Part shown: one piece after another, positions 42,735 through 50,927 of the stretch
Numbering within the stretch: position 1 is the stretch's first letter
Layout of the letters: each line of letters opens with the position of its first letter
DNA from: Gammaproteobacteria bacterium
Lineage (GTDB): Bacteria > Pseudomonadota > Gammaproteobacteria > Pseudomonadales > Pseudomonadaceae
DNA: 56,286 nucleotides
Reading direction: 5' to 3'
Assembly: GCA_018816095.1 (NCBI GenBank)
Contig: JAHIWP010000084.1
Coordinates: 1 to 56,286, forward strand
Made by a program: the position numbers and the translations under genes
The notes under the pieces: model-generated
The model's input: only the letters and a program-made list of their open reading frames with translations
Database searches by the model: none
What the model was told of the DNA's origin: nothing

Positions 42735-43937
42735 TTAGGCAGGCTCGGCGACCCCGGCCGGCACGGGCGGAGTGTCGAGGCTGAGAAATTCGATCAGGCG
42801 GGCTTTCTGGGCCATGGCGTCCTGATAGCCCAGCTCGATCAGTTCATTGCAGTAACCCGGCTCAAATAGCAGGTAACTCAACACTCCCGCACCACTGGCT
42901 TTAGTCGCCCCTGGCCCACGTAGAAACAGGCGCAGCGCCTTGGGCAGCTCATGCCGATGACGGGCGGCGATCAGGTCCAGCGGCTGGCTGGGGGAAATCA
43001 CCAACACGTCCACCGGCTTAAGCCCCAAGCCACGCGGGTGGAGCTCGGCTGGAATCAAACGACCCATCTGGTTGAGCCGTTCAAGCATCTCGATGTCGCT
43101 TTCCAGGTTATCGATAAAGGTGCTGTTGAGCATATGCCCACTGATTTGCGCCAAGCTGGGCTGGCGGCTTTCCTTGGGGCGGAGCACCGGCACCTGAGCC
43201 TGCAGCCCTACTGGGTTATCGCTGACCCCCACCACCAATACCCGGCTGGCGCCCAAGTGCAAGGCGGGGCTGATCGGTGCGGACTGGCGCACCGCACCGT
43301 CGCCAAAGTATTCGCGGTTGATCTTTACCGGCGGGAAAATCAACGGAATCGCCGCACTCGCCAGCAGATGCTCAAGCGCAAGACGGGTTGGCGCACCGAC
43401 CCGACGATGGCGAAACCACGGATCGATGGTGGCGCGCCCCTGATAAAAGGTCACGGCCTGACCGCTCTCATAACCAAACGCGGTGACGGCCACCGCGCGC
43501 AACTGACGGTGGCGTACGGCGGCGGAAATACCACTGAAATCCAGCTCACGCGCCAGCAGTTTGGCCAGCGGCGAACTGTCGAGCAACGCCACCGGTACCT
43601 GGCCACCCAACCCCAGCAGGCTGTGGCCGACAAAGCGGCTGGCCTGGCGCAACACACCCGGCCAATCGCTGCGATACACCTGATGGGTGTGAAAGCCCTG
43701 CCAAACACTCGTCAGCCGGCGCACCGCTTCAGTGAAATGCAACGCACCACAGGCCAGCCCCACCGCATTAATCGCCCCCGCAGAGGTGCCGACTATTACC
43801 GGGAAAGGGTTGTGCGCAGCATTGGGCAAGAGGTCAGCGATGGCAGCCAGCACACCGATTTGATAGGCCGCCCGTGCACCACCGCCGGAGAGAATCAGCC
43901 CGGTGACCGGCTGATCGGTTGAAGCCGTGTGCGGCAT
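42735..43937 (-). CDS. Patatin-like phospholipase
   Basis: 400 residues. The patatin set is complete: oxyanion GLILSGGGARAAYQIG, nucleophile in IVGTSAGAINAVG and Asp in YFGDGAVRQSAP. No signal peptide is seen, so it acts in the cytoplasm or on the inner face of the membrane. The start at 43937 is preferred because it directly precedes the conserved domain. It has a stand-alone position between the arginine operon and the acyltransferase gene. Substrate unknown. Confidence 0.85.
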   Translation of the reverse strand: MPHTASTDQPVTGLILSGGGARAAYQIGVLAAIADLLPNAAHNPFPVIVGTSAGAINAVGLACGALHFTEAVRRLTSVWQGFHTHQVYRSDWPGVLRQASRFVGHSLLGLGGQVPVALLDSSPLAKLLARELDFSGISAAVRHRQLRAVAVTAFGYESGQAVTFYQGRATIDPWFRHRRVGAPTRLALEHLLASAAIPLIFPPVKINREYFGDGAVRQSAPISPALHLGASRVLVVGVSDNPVGLQAQVPVLRPKESRQPSLAQISGHMLNSTFIDNLESDIEMLERLNQMGRLIPAELHPRGLGLKPVDVLVISPSQPLDLIAARHRHELPKALRLFLRGPGATKASGAGVLSYLLFEPGYCNELIELGYQDAMAQKARLIEFLSLDTPPVPAGVAEPA

Positions 43938-44050
43938 TGGCGAGTTCCCATTGTTTTTTCGCCAGTATAGGAGCCCGCCACGCGCGCACGGAACCCGCAA
44001 ACGCCAAGAAAGCCGACTTAAGCGCTGTGCCCGCCAGAGGCGGTATCGGC

Positions 44051-44977
44051 TTAGCGCTTCTTTTTATACAGCTTCGGCTCGCCCTCAGGGCGGGTCTTGA
44101 AACGCCGATGCGCCCACAGGTACTGCTCAGGGCAAGCACTGATGGCCTGCTCGATCCACTGATTAACCCGCAGGCAGTCGGCTTCTTCGCTGTCACTGGG
44201 AAATTCCGCCAGCGGCGGATGAATCACTAAGCGGTAACCCTGACCATCAGGCAAGCGCTGCTGGGTAAAGGGGATAACCTTGGCCCGCCCCATGCGCGCA
44301 AATTTGCTGGTGGCCGTGACGGTAGCCGCCGGCACCCCAAACAACGGCACAAACACGCTGCGCTGCGCGCCGTAATCCTGATCGGGCGCATACCACACCA
44401 CCCCGCCGGCGCGCAGCAGCTTGAGCATGCCGCGCACATCGTCACGGCCAATCACCCCGAGCAAACGCTGCTCGCGGCCACGGCGCTGGACATAGTCGAA
44501 CAGTGGATTTTTGTGCGGGCGGTACATGCCATACATGTCCTGGGCCAGGCCGAGCAGGCCACCGCCCATTTCCAGGGTGGTGAAATGCAGCGCCATGAGA
44601 ATCACCCCTTGCCCATCAGCCTCGGCCTGACGCAGGTGCTGCAACCCCTCAATCGTACCCAGGCGGCGCAAACGCTCAACCGGCCACCACCAGGCAATGG
44701 CCATCTCAAAAAAGGTAATCCCGGTGGAGGCGAAGTTTTCCTTTAATAACGCCTTGCGCTCGACAGCGGACATCTGCGGGAAACACAGTTCCAGGTTGCG
44801 CGCAGCGATCTTGCGCCGCGCGCTGGCCAGGCGGTACATCAACGCGCCAAGGCAGCGCCCCAACCACAGCAGCACCTTATAAGGCAGCTGCGCGACCAAC
44901 CACAGCAAGCCCAGCCCCAGCCATAACAGCCAGAAACGCGGATGCAGGAAATAAGCACGGAAAACGGGGCGATCCAT
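44051..44977 (-). CDS. LpxL/HtrB-family lipid A acyltransferase
   Basis: 308 residues. One N-terminal membrane helix (FWLLWLGLGLLWLVAQLPYKVLLWLGR) and a lysophospholipid acyltransferase core with the catalytic His-x4-Asp/Glu as ALHFTTLEMGGG, followed by MYRPHKNPLFDYVQRRG. It adds a secondary acyl chain to lipid A. Its place beside minC is as in P. aeruginosa htrB2 (PA3242). The ATG at 44977 is preferred over a GTG at 44995. Confidence 0.88.
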   Translation of the reverse strand: MDRPVFRAYFLHPRFWLLWLGLGLLWLVAQLPYKVLLWLGRCLGALMYRLASARRKIAARNLELCFPQMSAVERKALLKENFASTGITFFEMAIAWWWPVERLRRLGTIEGLQHLRQAEADGQGVILMALHFTTLEMGGGLLGLAQDMYGMYRPHKNPLFDYVQRRGREQRLLGVIGRDDVRGMLKLLRAGGVVWYAPDQDYGAQRSVFVPLFGVPAATVTATSKFARMGRAKVIPFTQQRLPDGQGYRLVIHPPLAEFPSDSEEADCLRVNQWIEQAISACPEQYLWAHRRFKTRPEGEPKLYKKKR

Positions 44978-45134
44978 AAAGCAGGTCCGAGGCACGCAAT
45001 AAAGCGCGGCATTCTATCAGGACTTTCCCTGAGCCTTGGTTTCGCCGCACGCAACTTGCGAGCGCGCGGCGTTCTCGTTATAAGACCGGCTTACTTTCCC
45101 CCAGTTTCTAAACAAGGGCCGTATCAGGCAGACC

Positions 45135-45860
45135 ATGAGCCAAGCTGATCTTCTCGAGCAAGACCCCGTATTCCAGCTAAAAGGCAGCATGCTGGCCATC
45201 ACCGTCATGGAACTGGCACACAACGACCTCACTCGCCTCGACCTGCAACTCAGCGAAAAAGTCGCTCAGGCACCGGCTTTTTTCAGCAACACCCCGCTGA
45301 TCCTGGCCCTCGACAAGCTGCCGGAAAGCGAAGGCGCCCTCGACCTGACTGAGCTGATGGCCGTTTGCCGCAAGCACGGCCTGCGCACCCTGGCGGTGCG
45401 CGCCAACCGCGAAGCCGACATCAACGCCGCGCAAGCGCTGGACCTGCCCGTACTGCCGCCGTCCGGTGCGCGCGAGCGACCGATTGAACTAGCCCCTGCA
45501 AAACCGGAAATACCGGCTGAGCCGGAGTTCAAACCGAGCAAAATCATCACCAGCCCAGTGCGCGGCGGCCAACAAATTTATGCCCAGGGCGGCGATCTGA
45601 TCGTTTTAGCCCCCGTCAGCGCCGGCGCGGAACTTCTCGCCGATGGCAACATCCATGTTTACGCCCCCATGCGCGGCCGTGCATTAGCCGGCATCAAGGG
45701 CAACCTCAAGGCGCGGATTTTCTGCCAGCAAATGGGCGCAGAACTGCTCTCCATCGCGGGCCACTATAAAGTTGCCGAAGACTTGCGCCGCGACCCGCTC
45801 TGGGGCCAGGCCGTGCATGTCTGCCTGTCGGGTGACGTGTTGAACATCACACGCCTTTAA
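45135..45860 (+). CDS. minC: Septum-site inhibitor MinC
   Basis: 241 residues. An N-terminal FtsZ-antagonist domain ([24 protein letters not shown]) is linked by a Pro/Glu-rich stretch to the C-terminal beta-helix ([45 protein letters not shown]) that binds MinD. It blocks Z-ring assembly near the poles. The min operon runs minC-minD-minE. Confidence 0.96.
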   Translation: MSQADLLEQDPVFQLKGSMLAITVMELAHNDLTRLDLQLSEKVAQAPAFFSNTPLILALDKLPESEGALDLTELMAVCRKHGLRTLAVRANREADINAAQALDLPVLPPSGARERPIELAPAKPEIPAEPEFKPSKIITSPVRGGQQIYAQGGDLIVLAPVSAGAELLADGNIHVYAPMRGRALAGIKGNLKARIFCQQMGAELLSIAGHYKVAEDLRRDPLWGQAVHVCLSGDVLNITRL

Positions 45861-45951
45861 CGGATACTGCGGCCACTTTCAAACAGGGCAGCCGGAAGCC
45901 TGAAATAGGCCATGGAACCTGCGTTATCTCTACATTTTAGGGTGAATCACC

Positions 45952-46767
45952 TTGGCCAAGATCCTCGTTGTTACGTCCGGCAAAGGTGGCGTTGGTAAAA
46001 CCACCACCAGCGCTGCCATCGGTACCGGCCTCGCCCTGCGCGGGCACAAGACTGTCATCGTCGACTTCGACGTCGGCCTGCGTAACCTTGACCTGATCAT
46101 GGGTTGCGAGCGCCGCGTGGTGTATGACTTCGTCAACGTGGTCAATGGCGAAGCCACCCTGTCGCAGGCGCTGATCAAAGACAAGCGCCTGGAAAACCTC
46201 TACGTGCTGGCCGCCAGCCAGACCCGCGACAAAGACGCGCTGACCGAAGAAGGCGTTGAAAAAGTCCTCGAAGAACTGCGCCAGAACTTCGAATACGTAG
46301 TCTGCGACTCGCCAGCCGGTATCGAAAAAGGCGCGCACCTGGCCATGTACTTCGCCGATGAGGCGATTGTCGTGACCAACCCAGAAGTGTCCTCGGTACG
46401 TGACTCCGACCGCATGCTGGGCCTGCTGGCGAGCAAATCGCGCCGCGCCGAGAAGGGCGAAGAGCCGATCAAGGAACACCTGCTGCTGACCCGCTACAAC
46501 CCTGAGCGCGTGATCAAAGGCGAAATGCTCGGTGTTGAAGACGTTGAAGAAATCCTCGCCATCCGCCTGCTCGGCGTGATCCCTGAGTCGCAAGCCGTAC
46601 TCAAGGCCTCGAACCAGGGCGTACCGGTGATTCTCGACGACCAGAGTGATGCAGGCCAAGCCTACAGCGACGCGGTTGACCGCCTGCTGGGCAAGGAAGT
46701 GGCGCATCGGTTCCTCGATGTGCAGAAGAAGGGATTCATGCAACGCCTGTTTGGAGGTCGTGAATGA
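45952..46767 (+). CDS. minD: Septum-site ATPase MinD
   Basis: 271 residues, ParA/MinD family. The deviant Walker A is [13 protein letters not shown] (about 9-21), with Walker [18 protein letters not shown] and a C-terminal amphipathic membrane helix ([11 protein letters not shown]). The start codon is TTG, 91 bp after minC; no ATG gives the conserved MAKILVV N-terminus. Its last codons overlap minE. Confidence 0.97.
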   Translation: MAKILVVTSGKGGVGKTTTSAAIGTGLALRGHKTVIVDFDVGLRNLDLIMGCERRVVYDFVNVVNGEATLSQALIKDKRLENLYVLAASQTRDKDALTEEGVEKVLEELRQNFEYVVCDSPAGIEKGAHLAMYFADEAIVVTNPEVSSVRDSDRMLGLLASKSRRAEKGEEPIKEHLLLTRYNPERVIKGEMLGVEDVEEILAIRLLGVIPESQAVLKASNQGVPVILDDQSDAGQAYSDAVDRLLGKEVAHRFLDVQKKGFMQRLFGGRE

Positions 46768-47018
46768 ACATTTTTGACTTCTTTCGTGAACGCAAAAAAG
46801 AAACCACAGCGTCCATCGCGAAAGAGCGCCTACAAATCATCGTCGCCCACGAGCGCGGCCAGCGCAGCCAGCCGGACTACCTGCCGGCCCTGCAGCAAGA
46901 GTTGGTCGAGGTGATCCGCAAGTACGTCAACATCGACTCGGATCAAGTCCAGGTCGCACTGGAAAACCAAGGCAGCTGTTCCATTCTGGAACTCAACATC
47001 ACCCTGCCCGATCGTTGA
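46764..47018 (+). CDS. minE: Cell division topological factor MinE
   Basis: 84 residues. [33 protein letters not shown] is the MinD-contacting segment; [27 protein letters not shown] is the topological domain. The ATG overlaps the minD stop in an ATGA. Confidence 0.97.
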   Translation: MNIFDFFRERKKETTASIAKERLQIIVAHERGQRSQPDYLPALQQELVEVIRKYVNIDSDQVQVALENQGSCSILELNITLPDR

Positions 47019-47033
47019 TTGTCTAACACCCCG

Positions 47034-47057
47034 AAACGGCGGCCCTGGCCGCCGTTT
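47034..47057 (+). terminator. Terminator after minE
   Basis: AAACGGCGGCC and GGCCGCCGTTT form a perfect stem with a two-base loop, followed by CTATTT. It may be partial, since rluA starts only 12 bases later. Confidence 0.75.
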
Positions 47058-47068
47058 CTATTTGTGGA

Positions 47069-47710
47069 ATGCCCATGCCGCTGTCAAATGTCGTAATTCT
47101 CCACCAGGACGCCGCCCTGCTGGTGATCAACAAGCCCACCCTGCTGCTCTCGGTGCCCGGCCGCGCGGAAGATAACCGCGATTGCCTGGTTACCCGTCTG
47201 CAGGAGAACGGTTACCCGGAAGCGCGCATCGTCCATCGCCTGGACTGGGAAACCTCAGGAATCATCGTCCTGGCACGTGACGCCGACAGCCACCGCGAAC
47301 TGTCGCGCCAGTTCCACGACCGCGAAACCGAAAAAGCCTACACCGCACTGTGCTGGGGCCAACCCGAGCTGGACAGCGGCAGCATTGACCTGCCGCTGCG
47401 CTACGATCCACCGACCAAGCCACGCCACGTTGTCGATCATGAGCTGGGCAAACATGCGCTGACCTACTGGAAAGTGCTGGAGCGCCACGCCGAGTATTGC
47501 CGCGTCGAGCTGACGCCGATCACCGGCCGCTCGCATCAACTGCGCGTACACATGCTCTCCATCGGCCACCCGCTACTCGGTGACGGCTTGTACGCGCACG
47601 AACAAGCCCTGGCCGCCTATCCGCGCCTGTGCCTGCACGCCAGCATGCTCAGCCTGACACACCCGCAAACGGGCGAGCGGATGCGTTTCGAGTGCCCAGC
47701 ACCGTTCTGA
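47069..47710 (+). CDS. rluA: RluA-family pseudouridine synthase
   Basis: 213 residues, close to RluA in size and lacking an S4 domain. The catalytic Asp lies in RIVHRLDWETSGIIVLA; the later GRSHQLRVHMLSIGHPLLGDGLYA is the family RNA-binding motif. RluA modifies 23S rRNA position 746 and some tRNAs. It directly follows the min operon, as in P. aeruginosa (PA3246). Confidence 0.9.
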   Translation: MPMPLSNVVILHQDAALLVINKPTLLLSVPGRAEDNRDCLVTRLQENGYPEARIVHRLDWETSGIIVLARDADSHRELSRQFHDRETEKAYTALCWGQPELDSGSIDLPLRYDPPTKPRHVVDHELGKHALTYWKVLERHAEYCRVELTPITGRSHQLRVHMLSIGHPLLGDGLYAHEQALAAYPRLCLHASMLSLTHPQTGERMRFECPAPF

Positions 47711-47729
47711 TCAGCTGCTTATTCGCGGC

Positions 47730-47798
47730 GTAGCCGGGATGAAACCCGGGACATTGGTGACAGATTGAAGGGCGCTCCCGGCTTGCATCCGGGCTACG
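47730..47798. repeat. Intergenic inverted repeat
   Basis: GTAGCCGGGATG (47730-47741) is mirrored by CATCCGGGCTAC (47787-47798) with one mismatch, with inner CCCGG arms. This is a REP-like element between the convergent rluA and sensor kinase genes. Confidence 0.7.
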
Positions 47799-47799
47799 A

Positions 47800-49401
47800 T
47801 CACGCCTGCTTACGCGGCCAGATCAGGGTAAAGCACGCACCACCCAGCCCTGTACTGCGACTGATCTGTGCACGGCCTTCGTGCCAGTAGATGATCCGCC
47901 GCACGATCGACAAGCCCAAGCCATGCCCACCCGAGGCGCGGGTGCGGCTGTCGTCCAGACGCAGGAAAGGGGTAAAAATGTGCTCCCAAGCCTCTTCCGG
48001 CACACCGGGGCCGTCATCCTCGACATCCACCCGGCAACGCTGCGAACCGATCTGGTAACTCACCCGCACGCGCGACTCAGCATGGCGCATGGCGTTGCTC
48101 ACCAGGTTCTGCAAGGCACGGTGCAGGTAGCGCAGCTCGGCCTCAACACAGGCACCGCCACCATCCAAGGCGTCGCGTGAGGGGCCGCGCTCAACCCGTA
48201 CACTGGCGCGCAGCGGGGCCAGTTCGGTGATCACCTGATCGATCAGCTCATTCAGGTCGACCTGCTGGAAGTTCAGCGCCGGCGCGCCCTGCTCCAGGCG
48301 CGCGTAGGTGAGCATCTCGTCAACCAGCTTGTCGAGGTCTTGGATATCGTTGTCCATGCCCTCCATGTATTTGCGCCGCGCCGCGTCGGTTTCCGCATCG
48401 CCGATCATTTCCAGGCCGAAGCGCAACCGCGCCACCGGCGTGCGCAGCTCATGCGATACCGCGCGGACCAGCTCCCGCTGAATACCCAAAGAACGCTGCA
48501 AGTGCTCGGCCATGGCGTTAAAGGCCGCCGCCAAGCGCCCGACCGAGTCGGTACCGCTGGTCGGCACACGGGCATCCAGACGACCACTGGCAATCAAGGT
48601 CGCGGCGGCCTCCACATCCCGTAAGCGCTGCTCCAGCGGCCGTACCAACAGGTAAACCATCAGGCCGATCAGGCTCAGGCTCAGCGCACCAATCAGTACC
48701 AGCCACTGCGCCGGATAAGGGTCCATCTGGTACAGCGGGCCGATTTCCAGCACCCAGGGTGTGTCGACGATGCCGGAGAACACATAAATGCTGTCACCGC
48801 CCCGGCCCAAGGCCATCACCGTATCGCCCTCGTCCACGCGGCGGCGCTGGTCGGGGTCGAGGTCGGCCTGATCGAGGCGCACCAGGCGCAAGTCGAAGCC
48901 AAAGCGTTTATCACGTTTGAGCGCGGCCAGCCGGCTTGGCTGCTCATCCCAGGGGTAGCGCACCAGCTCATCAATCAGCAAAAAGCTGGTGGCGCGCGCC
49001 AACTGCTCGCTGACCTGCTGCACATCGGCAACCAGCAGCAACGGCAGCTCACCCAACTGGCTGTAAATACGCGCTTCGTGCGGGCCGGTTTGCTGCACCA
49101 GCACCAAGCCACGGCGCAGGTTGTTGCGCGCACTGCTATCTAGGCCAGCCTCAGCCAGCGCGGTGACTTGCATGGGCACACCGAGCAAACGCCCCCACAC
49201 CGCGACAGCACGGCGCCGCTCCACCTCCACCATAGGCGTGAGGTTATCGGCCATCAGGCGGAAAGTGCCCTGGGCCAGACGTTCGCGGTATTGATCCACG
49301 CGCACGTCGTTGAGCAGCTGCAGCGCGCCGACGCCCAGCAATGCCACCAGCACCAGCACGGCCAGCATGCCGCCATAAATGCGCAGGAAGATCGAGTTCA
49401 C
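47800..49401 (-). CDS. RstB-like sensor histidine kinase
   Basis: 533 residues. Two membrane segments (about 6-30 and 250-275) bracket a periplasmic sensor of about 215 residues, then HAMP, H-box VRAVSHELRTPVARLRFGLEM, N-box (LHRALQNLVSNAMRHA), and GHGLGLSIVRRI. The GTG at 49401 is preferred, giving the conserved (M)NSIFLRIYGGML start; an ATG at 49452 would overlap the regulator by 32 bases. It pairs with the RstA-like gene. The signal is unknown. Confidence 0.85.
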   Translation of the reverse strand: MNSIFLRIYGGMLAVLVLVALLGVGALQLLNDVRVDQYRERLAQGTFRLMADNLTPMVEVERRRAVAVWGRLLGVPMQVTALAEAGLDSSARNNLRRGLVLVQQTGPHEARIYSQLGELPLLLVADVQQVSEQLARATSFLLIDELVRYPWDEQPSRLAALKRDKRFGFDLRLVRLDQADLDPDQRRRVDEGDTVMALGRGGDSIYVFSGIVDTPWVLEIGPLYQMDPYPAQWLVLIGALSLSLIGLMVYLLVRPLEQRLRDVEAAATLIASGRLDARVPTSGTDSVGRLAAAFNAMAEHLQRSLGIQRELVRAVSHELRTPVARLRFGLEMIGDAETDAARRKYMEGMDNDIQDLDKLVDEMLTYARLEQGAPALNFQQVDLNELIDQVITELAPLRASVRVERGPSRDALDGGGACVEAELRYLHRALQNLVSNAMRHAESRVRVSYQIGSQRCRVDVEDDGPGVPEEAWEHIFTPFLRLDDSRTRASGGHGLGLSIVRRIIYWHEGRAQISRSTGLGGACFTLIWPRKQA

Positions 49402-49420
49402 GGGCGGATCACCGCGCCGC

Positions 49421-50143
49421 TCATCCCATGGCCTCGGCCGCTTCAGCGACAAACAGGTAGCCCTTGCTGCGCACCGTCTTGATCAGGCGCGGATGCATCG
49501 GATCATCACCGATCTTCGGGCGGATACGGGAGATGCGCACATCGATGGAACGGTCCTGGCCGTCGTACTCGATGCCGCGCAGGGCATTGAAGATTTCCTC
49601 GCGCGAGAGAATCCGCCCGGCGTTAGAGGTCAGCAGCCACAACAAATCGAATTCCGCACTGGTCAGCTCAATCCCCTGCTCGCCCAGCCAGGCTTCACGC
49701 ATGGCGCTGTCGATCACCAGCGGACCAAACTGCAAGCGCCGGCGCTCACTCGGCACCTGCACCTCACTGCTTTCATGGCGGCGCAGCAGCGCCCGGATAC
49801 GCGCCAGCAGCACACGCGGGCGCACCGGCTTATATACATAGTCGTCCGCGCCCATCTCCAGGCCGAGCACCTGGTCCATATCGTCGGTACGCGCGGTGAG
49901 CATCAGGATCGGCCCCTCGTATTGCCCGCGCACCTTGCGGCAGATCGACAAGCCGTCTTCGCCCGGCAGCATCAGGTCGAGAATCACCAGGTCCGGCTGC
50001 TCCTGCAAAATGCGCGCGGCCGCCTTGGCGCCGTCCATTTCGATGGCCACATTAAGGCCATTGCCCTCCAGATACTCACGGGTCAACTCGGCCAGGCGCT
50101 GGTCGTCTTCAACAATAAGGATGTGCCACGACTGCTGCTCCAC
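49421..50143 (-). CDS. RstA-like response regulator
   Basis: 240 residues, OmpR family. The receiver has HILIVEDDQRLAELTREYL, phospho-Asp in LVILDLMLPGEDGL, and Lys in DYVYKPVRP. The winged helix ends in RLIKTVRSKGYLF. The GTG start at 50143 is preferred because AGGGAG sits six bases upstream. It diverges from nrdA across a 784-bp region. Confidence 0.87.
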   Translation of the reverse strand: MEQQSWHILIVEDDQRLAELTREYLEGNGLNVAIEMDGAKAAARILQEQPDLVILDLMLPGEDGLSICRKVRGQYEGPILMLTARTDDMDQVLGLEMGADDYVYKPVRPRVLLARIRALLRRHESSEVQVPSERRRLQFGPLVIDSAMREAWLGEQGIELTSAEFDLLWLLTSNAGRILSREEIFNALRGIEYDGQDRSIDVRISRIRPKIGDDPMHPRLIKTVRSKGYLFVAEAAEAMG

Positions 50144-50304
50144 AACTAACTCCCTAGCACTGCTCACCTGGCCAAAACGGCGCCGGCATTGTAGCAACGC
50201 GGCCTACACCGCGCTGCCCTTACAAGCGCCTTAACGAGCGGCAACGTGGCGCTAGAAAAACCGCCAACCCAGCCCCCGGCAACAGGCCAGCCATGCCGGC
50301 AAAA

Positions 50305-50320
50305 AGACTACATATTGTGT
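50305..50320 (+). promoter_or_regulatory. NrdR-box-like site
   Basis: AGACTACATATTGTGT is close to the NrdR consensus (acaCwATATATwGTGT). It stands alone, about 620 bp before nrdA. Confidence 0.45.
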
Positions 50321-50451
50321 TTATCTGATTGACTAAAAAACTGCCTTAAGGGTGGCTAAAAAAGCACAAGCCATGACGACGAACGGTCTATAGGGGGCAA
50401 CCCCAGCAACTACGCGGCCTTGCGAAAGTTACCCCAAAGTAACCCACAGCT

Positions 50452-50460
50452 TTATCCACA
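50452..50460 (+). promoter_or_regulatory. DnaA box
   Basis: TTATCCACA is an exact DnaA 9-mer, 38 bp before the paired NrdR boxes. DnaA controls nrd genes in E. coli. There is only one exact box here, so this is not an origin. Confidence 0.5.
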
Positions 50461-50497
50461 GGCGGCGCAAATTTATCAACTTGCCTTCACCCCTACA

Positions 50498-50544
50498 CCG
50501 CACTATCTTGTATCCCCAGCGCGACAAACACCTACATATTGGGT
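50498..50544 (+). promoter_or_regulatory. Paired NrdR boxes upstream of nrdA
   Basis: Two 16-base sites, CCGCACTATCTTGTAT (50498-50513) and CACCTACATATTGGGT (50529-50544), are spaced 31 bp start to start. That spacing of about three helical turns is typical for NrdR pairs. Each resembles the consensus only in its core. They lie 384 bp before the nrdA start, so the leader would be long. Confidence 0.55.
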
Positions 50545-50927
50545 TTTAGCACACAGAATCACACAAGCACATTTGCCCCGAAGCAGTCCATACAACGGAC
50601 TGAAAAAGTGCAAAAAATAGCTTAGATGGGCGTTTGAGCATCACCGATCCAGATCAGGCCACTGACCCGCCAGAAGAGCGTGGACGCCTTGATCAGAACA
50701 GGCCGTATACCCGACGTGCCACAACATCTAGTGGTACAGGTCGAATGCCTGTACAAGACTTGAAGAGCCAGGAAGGCGCTTAGTCGTACCTTACCTGCCC
50801 AGATTGCAAGCCCCGAACGAACGGCCTAGTGCTGTTCGTGCGGCGTTGTTGAAATGGAATGAACGATGGTACGGCGCACTGATCAACTGTTCGGCGCCCC
50901 TCTAAAACCAGAAGAACGGAGACTTTC
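50545..50927 (+). other. Long nrdA leader with hairpins
   Basis: No gene is seen in this 383-base stretch. GTACAGG / CCTGTAC (50734-50754) and ACGAACGGC / GCTGTTCGT (50817-50839) form clear stems. None is followed by a T-tract. If transcription begins near the NrdR boxes the whole stretch is 5' untranslated RNA. Confidence 0.5.

Noticed and set aside
50400-50470. Possible replication origin from the DnaA box
   Set aside because: Only one exact 9-mer and no origin genes (dnaA, dnaN, parAB) nearby.
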